DNA of 64,000 nucleotides from Heterotrichella gracilis (Eukaryota > Sar > Xanthophyceae > Tribonematales > Xanthonemataceae): positions 4,329 through 68,328 of the forward strand of contig JAULBX010028382.1 in NCBI GenBank assembly GCA_032358255.1, in the 5' to 3' direction. Numbering within the stretch: position 1 is the stretch's first letter; each line of letters begins with the position of its first letter. A model generated the notes under the pieces. That model ran no database searches and had not been told where the DNA came from. It saw nothing but the letters and a program-made list of their open reading frames with translations. Positions 11,575 through 23,827 of this stretch are shown here, in pieces. The position numbers and the translations under genes are program-made.

Positions 11575-13305
11575 ATCAATAGATCAACCATGATGGCTTT
11601 CAGAAGCCTACCGAGTCCATTTTGTTTGGTGGGCGCGGGACAGCGCGCTGCGGGGAGGCCCAGGCTGGAGCCACTGTGGCATGGACAGCACAGTTACTGT
11701 ACTGTACTGTAACTGACCTTGCTGTACTTTTATTGCGCACTGGCAGTGCGATTCAGCTGCGTGGAAACAGCTGACCCAGGTGTAATTAGGGTGTACGCGG
11801 TGCCAGGTGTCACCCCACAGGAGCCGACAGGCATACAGCGTATGCCCACACAGCCGCAAAAATTGCGCGCCTCGTGGATAGCTGATATACAAAGTGTAAT
11901 GCTGGTAGTGGCAAGGACTCACTTAGTCACAGCTGCTATGGGAGGGCCCATGAAGCATAACATACCATGACGCAGGACACCAATGTATGATGCAGTTCTC
12001 ATGTTACAAGCTGGGCCAACAGCCACATCACAAAGCCAAGGGCCAACAACAATCAACAATCACGCAGCACTTCCCCATATTTGGGCAGCACTTCGTTATA
12101 AACAGGCAGCTTTTCCCCAGACAAAAAGGGGTTGACACATCAACACGCATGAACGCACATACAAAACAGGGTGGAAGTAAAAAGGCCGGTACGTCTTGGG
12201 CTTCTACGGGCTATTTATAGTGCCAAAATGGCTTTGACCGCCTGTCCAGCTGGAACCTTCCCTACGACTGCGCATGCACCTGCCATGAGCTGCCAGCAGC
12301 TGACAGCCCATGCAGTGTAGGTTCACCCAAGGTGCCAACTGTCCATGAAACAGTCTAGAAGGTCCTAGCTTAAAGCAGATACGTGTCACAGTAATGCATA
12401 AGGCATTAAATAAACAATATTCACAATATATTCATAAATTCAGCCAGCAACTGCCATTGCGTTCCAGAATTAACAGGCTGACATGACAAAATAATCAAAA
12501 TGTGTTTTGACCAATTCAGTGATCAGTCTCTTCAGTTGATCATTGTCAGCAGCTTGACACAAGCTGTACATGACATGCGCCATACTGTCACACAGGACAG
12601 GGCGCCCAGCACTGGTGGGCGCAAGACTAGGTTGGCATACACTGTACTAGGCAGCCTGAGGCTGAGTCAGTCGTCAGACGATCAGTTTGCTAAGGTAGAT
12701 TGTATCCGGTTGTATTGCTGAGCTGTTACACATATGAGTAGTACGCTTTACGCTAAAGGTTTGATTCTCTGACAAGTAAAAGGCAGTAGTGCTGAAGTAC
12801 TGAACATTACTGCCCTAATATTAGTATCGCATCACATATTAGTATCGTATCCGTATGTCTAGCCAAAGAGTAATTGCAGGTACTGTTAGTCAAACAGGAT
12901 TTCCAGCACTTTTGCGCAGTGCGGGGCACCAACTTGCCAAGCTTAAACTTGCATATTGCAGGGAACCAACTTGAAGCTGTATCAGATAGGGAAAGGATCA
13001 CCCATGAGTACTTTGGTACAAGCAATATTCATAGTTGATAACTTTGTTGATTTCTGTCAATGGCACACGCACTGCCATGTGGACACAATCTGTACTGTTT
13101 GCGAGATCCATTGTGGTAGTATAAGCCAGACATGTTGGTTGATTGTACTGGCCAGCATGGCCCATGGGCTGTGTGCTGTTAGGGGCTGTAACATTGGCGC
13201 CAAATTTAAGCAATGGTAACCCGCAGCCTCACCACCAAACCCTCGTGAGGAGTAGCAGCCATGGTCTTGCAGCCAAAAAACCTCCCAAAGGTATCCACCA
13301 TACCC
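11575..13305. other. Non-coding stretch between the F-box cluster and HflX
   Basis: No convincing exon on either strand. It contains a short tgtact run at 11697-11712 and AT-rich unique sequence. It probably holds the 3' ends of copy C and of the HflX gene. Confidence 0.6.
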
Positions 13306-16300
13306 TCACAAACGGTTGTAGAGCGCCTGCAGCTCAGGGCTCCAGTGGTCCTGCCCAGGAGGAGGGGTGGGGCCCCGGTGGGGCCCGCGTGGGCGGTGCG
13401 GGGCGGCGGCTGGCACCACATTTGGCCCCATCAGGCTCTGTGACAGCAGTCGGGGGCCCATGCGCGCCGCCATGTCGCTGATGTCGCGCACCGCACATGT
13501 GACCGCCACCTGGCAGGGGGCAGGGGAGTGGGCGGGTTCAGCAGGGTGCGTGGAAACCCTACATGAGGGCTTTAGGGTCCATGCGGCACGTTGGAAATCG
13601 CACAGGCATGTGCTTCCGCACCCCCACTGGGCTGGGCAAGTGGTACCCTGAACATACAGCGCTGTCTCAAGATTGCCCAACGCTGCGCACCGAACCCCGT
13701 GAATATAAACCACTGAGAATGCAATCCTCACCTTGCGGTCTATTTCAGCCAGCAGCTGCTTCAGCCCCTGCTTCTTAGCCACTGATGCAAACACCTGCAC
13801 AGGCCCCTCATCCCCCGCTTCCCCCCCCTGCAGCGTCGAGTGATGTCCCAACCTGGCCTTGGCACAGCCCACCATGTGCGCATACTCATCCTCCCCTTGC
13901 AAACTGATGCCGCCATCCCCCTTGGGGATATGGGCCCCTGGGGGGGTCAGCAGGTCGATCTTGTTCCAGACCTCGATGGTGTGGTGCTGCAGGCGGGATT
14001 GGGAGATGCCAAGCCCTACAAGGGAAGTTTACAGGGGATTAAAGGATGGGGGGGTGCAGCTGGGGAACAGGGCCAAGGGCTTCTATGCCATGGCGTCTGA
14101 TGCAGAATTGAGTGCTTTTCATGCTAGGGCTTTGGGTCCACAGCTTAAGGATTGTAGCGGGTTTTGGGTTCTTTAGTGTACCTGCCAACACCTTGAGCAC
14201 CGCAGTGCGCTGGCGCATCACTCCCGGTGCCCCCGCATCGAGTACGTGCACTAGCAGATCGGCGTGGACTACCTCCTCAAGGGTTGCCTGCGGGGGGTAA
14301 GGGGGTGGGGATCAGGGTTCAGGGCGTGGGGTGTGCGCCAACAGGTCGGCATGAACAACCTCCTCTCGGGCGGGGAGGGTGTATATGGTTAGAATTGATA
14401 TCAGGGCGTGACACCGTGGCACACATCTGCTCAGATTATCATCTATGAAGTGGTACCTTTGATGACCTTGACCCTAACCACAGGTGCGTCAGTGTGAACA
14501 GGGTTTGAATTGGTGTCGGGTCCCCACCTGGAAGGCATCGATCAGTTGGACGGGAAGGTCAGATATGAAGCCCACTGTGTCTGAGAAGATGACGTGGCGG
14601 TGAGAGGGGAGCAAAACCCTGCGTAGGGTCGGGTCCAGGGTTTTGAACAGCTTGTCCTCCACACCCACATCTGACTTGCTCAGCGCGTTGACCAGGGAGG
14701 ATTTGCCGGCATTGGTGTAGCCTGCAGGGGTAGTGTGATCCATACGTAATCAAAACTGTGTGAATATATGTAATCGCAAGCAATCGCTGTCACATGCAAT
14801 CAGGCGCAATCACATCAGCGCAACATGTAGTGGTGGTATGAAGCACGTGGAGGTCCTAGGACATTGTGGTGGTGCATATGGTGCTGTAACATATATGCCC
14901 CATGACCCTATCATCGGGTTCCTCACCCACTATTGCCACCACTGGTTTGCCCGCCCGCCGTCTGGCCTCGCGCTGGGTGGAGCGGATGCGGCGAACCTGG
15001 GGGGATGAGTACATGTGTGAAGAAAGGGTCTGCTTGCTCATGGGGTACAGATGCGGAAGAATTTGTGGGGGGGACAAGCAAAAGGTATGTGTGCCAGGCA
15101 CATCTCTACTCAATTCCTCACCTCCTCCACCATTGCCCTCAGCGCCAAAGCTAAAACCCTACCCAAACCCTATCCCAAGCCGTACTCAAAACCCCATCAA
15201 ACCTCTCACCTCCTCCAGCTTTGACTTGAGCGCCCTGCGCCTGGCCGCCAGCCTGCCCCGCTGCAGCACCAGCTCGCTCTCGCCACCACCACCACCGCCA
15301 CCCAGGCCACCAGCGCCGCTGGAGCTGCGCCCTCGCTCCCTGCGGTGGAGGGTGAGGGAACGAGTTGCGTGATGGTGGTGTGCGTGAGAGAAGAGAGGGA
15401 GGGGTGGTGGTGCTCATGCAGTGTACTGCCCGGTGGTGGTGGTGATGTCTGGCGCTTTTGATTAGAAAGCATACCATCCATGCGTGTCTAACACTGGAAT
15501 TGTTTCGCAGAACCATGATGAAAAGCAAGCCATGATTGCAAAAACACCATGCTGAGCCGTCCACTGGCATTTGACCCCTCAATGCAGCCCGTTCTCTCCC
15601 CTTCCAGTCCAATTGCATTCCTCACCTTGCCGACACAACCTCCACCACCCCGCCCTCCCCAAACCCCTTGCGCCTGCCGCTTGCGTCCAGGCCACGCACC
15701 AGGCGGGAGGATTGGTACTCAAGGGAGGCAAGCTCAACCTGAGAGACAGGGGATGGCGCATTGCTTGACCTGGCGCCAATGCGGCAGGTGGGCGCTTCCA
15801 ACCGGTACAGGTTACTACTGCATATGTTTGATTTGTAAAGCGACTGTCTTTGTGAAATTTATTTAAATTTTGCTTTGAAAAATGGCATATTGAACCTAGC
15901 CGACAGGGCAGCACATGCACGGTTTCACCAGGGCGGAGCTTGTGTAGTTTCACCTAGCCACCCCACCCCACCTGCAACCGCGCCTCACGCGTGCGCGCCC
16001 GCTGCCCGAAAATGTCGATGATGAGTCCCACCCTGTCCACCACAGGCACGCCGCAGGCCGCCTCAAGGTTGCGCTGCTGTGCGCCGGTGAGCTCGGAGTT
16101 GACGAAAACCCTGCAAGGAGGGTTCCACAATGGGGTGCCACAAGGGTTTTTGTGGGATGGTGCAGGAGTTTATGCGAATGTTACAAGCAGCTGAACCACT
16201 GCTGGCATGCAATGGAAAGCCACCGAAACATGGTATGGTGCCCCGTGTCGACCCATTCAACCTCAACACCCCTAAACCCTCGCACCTGGCGGCGCCAATC

Positions 16301-16962
16301 CCTGCACAAACACCCTGCAGAGTTTCCACAGCGCCCTCCCCCAGAAAGGTGGCAGGCGACAGCCCCCGCCTGCTGCCTGGACCCAGCACCACGTGTGGGC
16401 AGGGGGTCCCGGTGTATGCCTCAGCCAGCCTCAGGGCCTCCTCCAGGGGTGCTTGCTTGCGCAGGTGCCTCGGGTGGACCACTAGGAAGGCGCCAGCTGG
16501 CGGGTGGGGGGTGGAGGACATGGCGCGCGTGTGGTGGGTGGCGGGGAGGGTGGGGGGTGGCGGGTGGCGGAAGGTTGTCCTCGTGGTGGGGCCATGGAGG
16601 GAGGGGACGGGTGGATACTGGGGTACCGCCGGGTCCCACAGCCACCTCCAGGGGTGGGGAGCGGGGTGTGGGGCTGTGGTGGGTGTGTGGCTGGTGTGGT
16701 GGGGGTCTGCCCATATGCAAATGTCGCGCTGTGTGGTGGCACGGGTGTCAAGGCTGGCCGTGTGGTGGTTGCTGTGCGGCTGGAATGCTACAGCGCTGGA
16801 GCAAGGTGCCGTGTGCTGGCAGCTGTGCAGGTTGTCCATATGTGTGAGGCTGGAGATGGCTGGTGCTGCTGTTGTTGTTGCCGCATGGCAGGCCGAGCGC
16901 AGCATGCTGGTGGTGCGGCTGAAAGCGGCGTGGCACAGGCGCGTGGCTGGTTGCATGCCCAT
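13306..16962 (-). CDS. HflX-type GTPase, probably organelle-targeted
   Basis: Nine exons in minus order, 16962-16286, 16110-15972, 15738-15626, 15339-15210, 14996-14927, 14721-14528, 14287-14182, 14015-13732 and 13509-13306, join in phase to 638 aa. HflX proteins are ribosome-associated GTPases that split stalled ribosomes. Visible: the HflX N-domain ([40 protein letters not shown]), the helical linker ([15 protein letters not shown]), G1 [10 protein letters not shown] (from residue 377), G3 DTVGF (424) and G4 NKID (494). The usual GTRGPGE-type glycine loop is replaced by a run of glycines before [10 protein letters not shown]. The N-terminus is long and rich in Ala, Ser, Arg, His and Pro, resembling a plastid or mitochondrial transit peptide. 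It is divergent with the IMPDH gene, 744 bp away. Confidence 0.94.
14332..14370 (-). repeat. Echo of the start of HflX exon 7
   Basis: It lies upstream of exon 7 (14287-14182) in gene sense. Over 11 codons it encodes [11 protein letters not shown] against [11 protein letters not shown] in the exon. Five of six codon differences are synonymous (GTA/GTT, GTC/GTT, CAC/CAT, GAT/GAC, CTA/TTG). No acceptor site directly precedes it. Confidence 0.85.
15116..15175 (-). repeat. Echo of the 3' edge of HflX exon 4 with telomere-like linker
   Basis: The + strand segment ctcacctcctccaccattgc...cagcgcc resembles 15205-15235, the end of exon 4 plus its donor. The two are separated by aaaaccctacccaaaccctatccc, a degenerate CCCTAAA-like tract. 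Confidence 0.65.
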
Positions 16963-17706
16963 GGTGATGTGATGCCCTGGTGAAGGGGTTGGGCACCAGG
17001 AGGTTGAGGTGGAAGAGTTTTGAAGCGCTTTTTAGGCTATGTTTAATAGCAACGGTGGTGTTCTACTGTCAATGCAGCTTCATAATAAATGGGTCCCTAA
17101 AAAGTGACTGCAAAACCCTGAAGTGAACCAGGCACTTGTCCATGTGCATAGTATTGCTTTGGCGAAGCGTCTGGTCACCAGAGAGGCTGAATGACGGTGA
17201 GCGTGGTGGTGTCCTGGCGGCATTTGCCTAAAGCTACACGAGGGGCATGCCATGCAGTATGCATGCATACGCACTTTGTCAAGCCGGGTAAGTAACCGTG
17301 GATGGCTGCGTTTATACCTCAAGCACCTAGTACAAAACAGTATGTGGTACTCGTAAGTGGCTGAAAATATGTACCGTCGTCTGCGGTTATAAGGCTGGTG
17401 CATGCATTAGTGGGCGAATCACGTGGGCACGTTATGGCGGGAGAGGAACGGGTCACGTCTTTGGTTGCAACAGTGCGGCGTAGTGCTTGTGTAAGCCTTT
17501 AACAGTAGTATTAGGACAGGGTGGAATAGCTGACGCTTGCCTCTACAGCACTGCAGAAGCAGTACAGCAGTGCAGAAGCACACCAAACACGCTGTTTTCG
17601 AATTCAGCGAGTGCCGCCATTCAGGCACACACCGCTGTTTGTGTCATACACGCGAGAGGCCTTGGCTTGGAAAAAGTGCAAGACACGGTGCAAGGCGCTT
17701 GCAGCA
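16963..17706. other. Divergent promoter region between HflX and IMPDH
   Basis: No exon is seen. The two flanking genes are transcribed away from each other, so both promoters should lie here. It contains atgcatgcata near 17258 and no clear TATA box. Confidence 0.55.
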
Positions 17707-20700
17707 ATGGCAGCGAACGGCCCAACCGTGCTGAAGTTCGATGACACTATCTCAGACGGTGTGGTTTTTTCTGCACCATCTTGCATGCACCTTTCGCCTG
17801 CCGCTCCGACAGCTGTACCCTTCCCTATGTGGCAGTTGCTATACATGCATTGCACGCTGGTGATGCGCCTGAGACTCCTAGAAACGCTTGTCAATTGCCG
17901 CTAGGTTTGGGCTTATAGCTGGGTTCCCTCTGCAGGCTACCCCGCATCCAAGTTGTTTGGCCAAGGCGTGAGCTACACCTATGACGATGTCATCTTCCAC
18001 CCGGGGCACATCAACTTCGCGGCCAACGAGGTGATAGTATACCGGTGCTTGACGACTGGACACCGCTGGGGCTTGTCAGGACCCGCATTGCAACATGGCC
18101 ATGGCTCGTGTCACGTGTTTGAATATGGCCGCTGAGTCAGCCTCGTGCTGGCAATTGTACTCGTCACACGCCGAGCCAGCTCCCTTGTCTCACCATCTGG
18201 AGCTGGCTAGTGCACCAAAGGGTGATATCTCAACGCCTTTCCTGTTGCTGCATACAATGCCGTCAGCCCATTGCTGGGCACTTTCGATTGTGCAGCCATT
18301 GTAGCTGATACTGCACTGTACAGCAGTAGGCAACAAACCTATTTTCCACCGTCTACAAAACATACACCTCACCGGACTAAACTTTACCCCAACCCTTGCA
18401 TCCCACCCATCCAATGCATGCATATAGCCATTTCCCTCCCCTTGACCCCCCCTCCACCCTTTCCTCCCCTTGACATCCCCCTTTCCCCCCCCTTTCAACC
18501 CCTTGTGCAGGTCAGCCTGTCCACCTATGTCACCCGCAACATCAAGCTGCGCACCCCCATAGTGAGCTCACCCATGGACACAGTCACCGAGGCAAACATG
18601 GCAATTGCAATGGCGGTGGTACGCGTCCACCCACCTTACCACCATGGAAAACCCTCCTGCAACTCATTGCTACATGGCACCCATCTCCTGTCAGGCATAC
18701 CCATCACTCATACCCACCCACATCCCAAAGTTGCAACAAATCCACCTGCCACAGAGTCGCCAGGCCCCATTGCACCCCTCCTGCCAGCCATGCCCACTCA
18801 GCCCCACGTGCATGCAATTTGAGCACAATAAGTATGCAAAGACATCGCATCTGAGCAGGATCCCCCCCGCACACGTGCACGTTTGCCCAGCAGCACCCAC
18901 CCACCCACCCACCCGCTGTGCAGTGCGGCGGCATGGGTTTTGTGCACTACAACATGAGCCTGGAGGACCAGGTGGCGGCTGTGTGGCGGGTGAAGGACCA
19001 CATACCGGGGTTTGTGGTGGACCCAGCGGTGCTGCGGGCAGACAACACGGTGGAGGACCTGTACAAGATCAAGGTGGGCGGAAGTACAACCCTAAATTTA
19101 AAACCATAAACCCTAGGGCTAATCCTGAAAGCAGAGAGAGCGTGTCAGGCACATACACCACCTTCCTTAGGATTTTTAACCCGCCATCAAATCTGCTGCT
19201 GGCCACCTTGTTACACCCATGGAATTGGCTGCTCATCTGCCTGCACTGCCACATGGGGGCATGCGCTAATCATCCCACTCCCCCGCCTCCCCGCACCCCA
19301 CCACTCACCCCCCACCCCCCGCACCCCACCACCCACCCCAGGAGGAGCGCGGCTACTCGTCCGTGTGCATCACCGACAACGGGTCAGTGGGCGGCAAGCT
19401 GGTGGGCCTGGTGACCACCCGCGACTACGACTTTGTCACAGACAGGCACACGCCGCTCAGCGAGATCATGACAACGTGAGTAATACGTGTGTGTTGGTTT
19501 GTGGGTGGGGTGGGGGGTATTGGCCAGCGGCTTGGTTTGTGGGTGGGGGTGGGGGGTATTGGCCAGCGGCAGAGGAATGGTGATTGCGCGGGGGAGGGCC
19601 GCGGGGCCGAGTGTGTTGTTTTGTGGATAATCAGTTGGCGGGGGTGCCTTGTGTGACTTTGGGCTGTTTCCCTTAGCATGAACAGCTTGGCGCGTCACTT
19701 GGCATGCATACATGCATGTGCTGACTTGGCGGTGGTGTACCCCCACCACGGAGATATGATGTCCGTTTTGGAGATGAGGTGGCGTGTGAGATGACATGGT
19801 GTGTGGATGTGGGTGGGGGTATTGGCCAATGGAATCCCTGTGCTCCCATTTGTCCACATGCAATTAAGTGTTGGCGCTGCCTTTTCCCCTCCACTGATCT
19901 CACCTGATCACACAGTTAATTACATTTGATTTGCATGCACCCCCAGGGATGTGGTGACCCTGACCGTGAGCGACACCTCTGTGGAGAAGGCGATTAACCT
20001 GCTCAAAACCACAAAGAAGGGGAAATTACCAATCGTCAACGAACAGGGCGAGCTGGTGCGTGCCCCTGCTATTCACACTGCACTATGTGAAGTACCACAT
20101 TGCTCCCTGTGGGTTGGCCAGCGCTGCGCCCCTCCTTGCATGCTTCGTCAATTTCATCCACCCCGCAGCACAAGAGCTGCCTTTCCCCCATTATCGCCAC
20201 ATGGCGTATGTACATCTCACAATACCCCCTCCCATCCCCCATTCCCCCCTTTACCCCACCCCTCACATGCCAATGCCCTCCCCACATTCCCCGCATGCAC
20301 CCTCCCCGCACATGCACCTCCCACCTCCAAACCCCCCTCCACCCCCCCCACCCACATAGGTGGCGCTGGGCACCCGCCAGCTGTTCCGCGAGCAGCGCCA
20401 CATGCCCAACGCTGGCCCCGCATCCCTGGGACCCGACGGGCGCCTGCTGGTGGGGGCTGCGGTGGGGACCCGGGACAGCGACAAGGAACGGCTGCGCGCA
20501 CTGAGGAACATCGCACACCTGGATGTGGTAATTCTGGACTCAAGCCAAGGTGTGTGGGTGGGAGTGGGTGTTCAGGCATCGTTCAACTCTGTGTGGTGAA
20601 GGGTGGGTGGTGGGGTTACTGACACACATCGCACCTGGATGTGGTCATTCTGGACTCCAGATAAGGACTTTGGCGGGGGCGATGGGGTGTGGAGGGCATT

Positions 20701-22640
20701 TCTGGGTACGCAGTGGGTGGGTGCAGCGGGAGCGTCTGTGTGTGTACCGATTCCTCCTCAGTGCTGGGAATCCACGTCCAAACTTTAAAACAGGGCTGGC
20801 AGTTCGCGATCCAAATCACCCTTTACAAACGCACTTGTGCCCCACCAACTTATTCCACCCATGCATCACAAATTCTAACGCATACTGACACCCTCACATC
20901 TGCCAAGCCACCCACCTACCAATACCCTCCCGGGCCCAGGCGTCTCCACCCACCTACCAGAGGAAGCTTGCTTGAGCTTGACAGGAACCCTAGCAACCCC
21001 TAAAACACACCCTTGCGTCCCTTACCCCCCAGGCGACTCCACCTACCAGATGGAGATGGTGTGCTGGATCAAGCGGGAGCTGCCCGAGCTTGACGTCATC
21101 TGCGGTAATGTGGTTACCAGCGGCCAGGCCAGGCGGCTCATTGAGGCGGGGGCAGATGGGCTGAGGGTGGGCATGGGCTCAGGGTCGATCTGCACAACGC
21201 AAGAGGTGGGTTGGCCTAGGGTTGGGGCTCAAGTTGCCCTAAATTAGAGTTGTGGGGGTTGGTTTTGGGAATGCGCTACCTGCAGCAATGTAGTGATCAG
21301 TTGCCAGGCAAGGCGGCTCATAAGGTCGGGAACAGGCTCAGGGAAGTAGGGAGGGCGAAGTGGGTGGGTCCGTGTGAATATACAAGGTTACATCATCAGG
21401 AATACCCAGGTCGACTACGCACGCCATTGTGCATTAAGTAGACGTGGATGTAAATAATTGAAAGGAAAAACACAATAATTGTATATTGACATCGATTTAA
21501 ATACCAACGCCAGTAAACAAACTTTATCTCATCCGCAGGTGTGCGCCGTGGGCCGCGGCCAGGCCACCGCCGTCTACCACACCTCCCGCCTGGCCAACTC
21601 CCTGGGGGTGCCCGTCATCGCAGACGGGGGGGTGCAGAACAGCGGCCACATCGCCAAGGCGCTGTCGCTGGGCGCATCCACCGTCATGTGCGGGTCGGCG
21701 TTTGCGGGGACCAGCGAGGCCCCAGGGGAGTATTTTAATGTGAATGGGCAGCGGGTGAAGCGATATCGGGGTATGGGGTCGCTGGAGGCCATGGCCAAGG
21801 GGAGCGAGACCAGGTGGGTGGGCAGGGGAGGGGGGGGGATAGAAAGTTGGGAAGACTATTTTTGAGACGGAGGGTTTGAAATTCTTGAGGGGTGAGGAGG
21901 GTATTAATGCGGGGACGTTTTAGGTGAATAGGCAGCGGGTGAAGTGATACCTGGGAATGGATTTGATCATGCCATTTTTTTAATGATTGAATTTCTACAA
22001 GGTAGAATTCACTACTTCTGTCATGAGTAAGGTCAGTTTTCTCATGTGCCCTCCACCCCTCCCCTGCCCCCTTCAGGTACCACAGCGACACCCAGTCCAT
22101 CAAGATCGCGCAGGGGGTGTCGGGCACGGTGCGCGACAAGGGGAGCGTCAAGCGAATCGTGCCATTCCTCACGCAGGCAGTCAAGCAGGGCTTCCAGGTG
22201 CGCCACCAAACCAAACCCTTGCATTAACCCTGGACACAACTCTTGACCCTGGCCAGAGCCCTGGCCCAAAACCCTTGTAACACCCTATCCTCTGCCCTGA
22301 CGTCACTCGACCGACCAGCAGCTTGACCCTTGCTGGCGTAGCAGCGTATATGCCATGTGTGCCCAGAGCATGCAGTTCAGTGTTACACCTGAATCCTCTT
22401 CTCCCCATACTACCCCCAGGTGCCATCCTTTGCCCCTGTACCCCCGCCCACCCACAGTTCCCCCACCCCACTCGACCCTCACCCACCACCCCACCCGTGC
22501 AGGACCTTGGTGTGCGCAGCATCTCTGAGGCCCACGCGCACCTTGCCAGCGGGGCCATTGGGCTGGAGTGCCGCACAGGGGCCGCCATTCACGAAGGGGG
22601 CGTCCATGACATGCACTCCTTTGACAAAGTGAGGTGGTAG
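17707..22640 (+). CDS. Inosine-5'-monophosphate dehydrogenase
   Basis: Exons 17707-17758, 17936-18030, 18511-18615, 18924-19073, 19342-19475, 19947-20055, 20360-20549, 21033-21205, 21539-21813, 22077-22197 and 22503-22640 give 513 aa, the usual family length. The enzyme oxidises IMP to XMP with NAD+, the committed step of guanine nucleotide synthesis. Motifs: [20 protein letters not shown] at the N-terminus; barrel strand [20 protein letters not shown]-pair region in exons 4-6 (SSVCITDNG...[23 protein letters not shown]); [10 protein letters not shown]; catalytic loop [10 protein letters not shown] with Cys332; [16 protein letters not shown]; flap YHSDTQ. The C-terminus MHSFDKVRW matches the family end. 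Start ATG context is gcagcaatgg. Confidence 0.98.
20621..20668 (+). repeat. Echo of the 3' end of IMPDH exon 7
   Basis: The sequence repeats catcgcacctggatgtggtc and attctggactccag, matching the last 40 bases of exon 7 (20506-20549). It has a 2-base deletion and a degenerate donor. Two of the in-frame differences are synonymous (GTA/GTC, TCA/TCC). Confidence 0.88.
21277..21345 (+). repeat. Echo of IMPDH exon 8
   Basis: About 65 bases resemble 21095-21175 of exon 8; gccaggcaaggcggctcat corresponds to gccaggccaggcggctcat. It remains in frame over 16 codons, with five synonymous and five replacement differences. Confidence 0.8.
21899..21960 (+). repeat. Echo of the middle of IMPDH exon 9
   Basis: ttttaggtgaataggcagcg followed by ggtgaagtgata resembles exon 9 at 21730-21770 (ttttaatgtgaatgggcagc, ggtgaagcgata). 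It carries TAG and TGA in the original frame, so it is decayed. Confidence 0.85.
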
Positions 22641-23827
22641 GCGCTGCTGGGGGGGGTGCTCAAGCGCTGCTAATGGGTTTGGGTGTAAAGAGGAGGGGGT
22701 GGGATGGGGGAGAGGACCCTCGGGAAGGGTGCTGCTAAGGTGGCAGGGCTATTGTGGTGTGTGGGGGATACCCTATTATAGGGTGTGCGCTCCCTACTGT
22801 GTGGTGGCTGCTAAGGACTTGCACGTGCTCCGTGAATGCCTATATAAGGGTTTTGGGCGGGGAGGTGGGGAGGATACCCTTGTAGCGCGTGTGCGCTCAA
22901 AGGGTAGGGAGTGGCTAGGGCTCTCAGAAACCCTGACGTAGGGTGTGTGAGCTGCTGGGGCACGCAGCATGCAGAGGTTTATCCTTTGTGGCGGCAGCAG
23001 GTTTTGGCTGCTCAATCTAGTATTTTAGAATATGCCTCTAGGGTTTTGGACACGCTGTGTGCCTTGAGAGTCCGCGTCTAGGGTAGGCGCCATGTGCTCA
23101 TTGCGCGTATGCATGGCATGGGCGCGGCCCTTGGGCGCACAGTTGGATTGTGCTCAGCGGCGCTAGCTTTGCGTAGTTCCACACACAAGCGTGACTTCAC
23201 ACAGCACAGCACAGTGTGCTCTGGTGCCAATATCAGCAGTGCAGTACAACTGGCAGCGCCAGGCGTTCAGCTGCTGCTGGGGTCTACCCTCACGCTGCAT
23301 TAGGTTAATGCGCCAAATAAGCGCGCAGTGCGCCAGATGAGCGCCCAGGATGCACAGTCTTCACATTCCTCGAGCGCAAAGCAACCCAAGGGGTTTGGGC
23401 ACTGAGTGGTCCACCGGGGGGCCACGTGCATGGGCTGACGTAAAGCTTCAAGTAACCTTGCACAGCTGTACAGCACGATCTGCAAGGGGACAAGGTCACA
23501 TCCTGCAGGCAAAGTGCAGCGTAGGGTTGGTGTATGTTTTGATGTCGACTGGTTATGTACCTGGGGTGCTTGGAGGATCGCCCCAAACACACCTTACCCA
23601 CCACAAACGACACCAGTGGTGAATGTCTTCAGCTGCCTGCTGGCGGTTGGTATGTTTGAAGGCTCAAAGCCAACTTTTATATGCTAATATTCGAGCAGCT
23701 TGCAACGATCGTACCGTGAGGAAGCGAGGCAACCAGTTGCTGTACGCCCGCGCCTTGCAGTTGGTTTGAAGGCGTGGGGAACAACCGGGCCCAATGTGCC
23801 CCGCATAGGCGAATACGTAGCGGCAAC
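22641..23827. other. Non-coding spacer between IMPDH and the ABC transporter
   Basis: I see no supported exon. There is a G-rich stretch at 22680-22960 with loosely repeated gggtgtgygctcc-like words. The ABC transporter promoter should lie in the last few hundred bases. Confidence 0.55.

Noticed and set aside
16421-16990. Several long overlapping frames on both strands
   Set aside because: They are other-frame readings of the GC-rich HflX first exon; only the frame continuing into HflX domains is supported.
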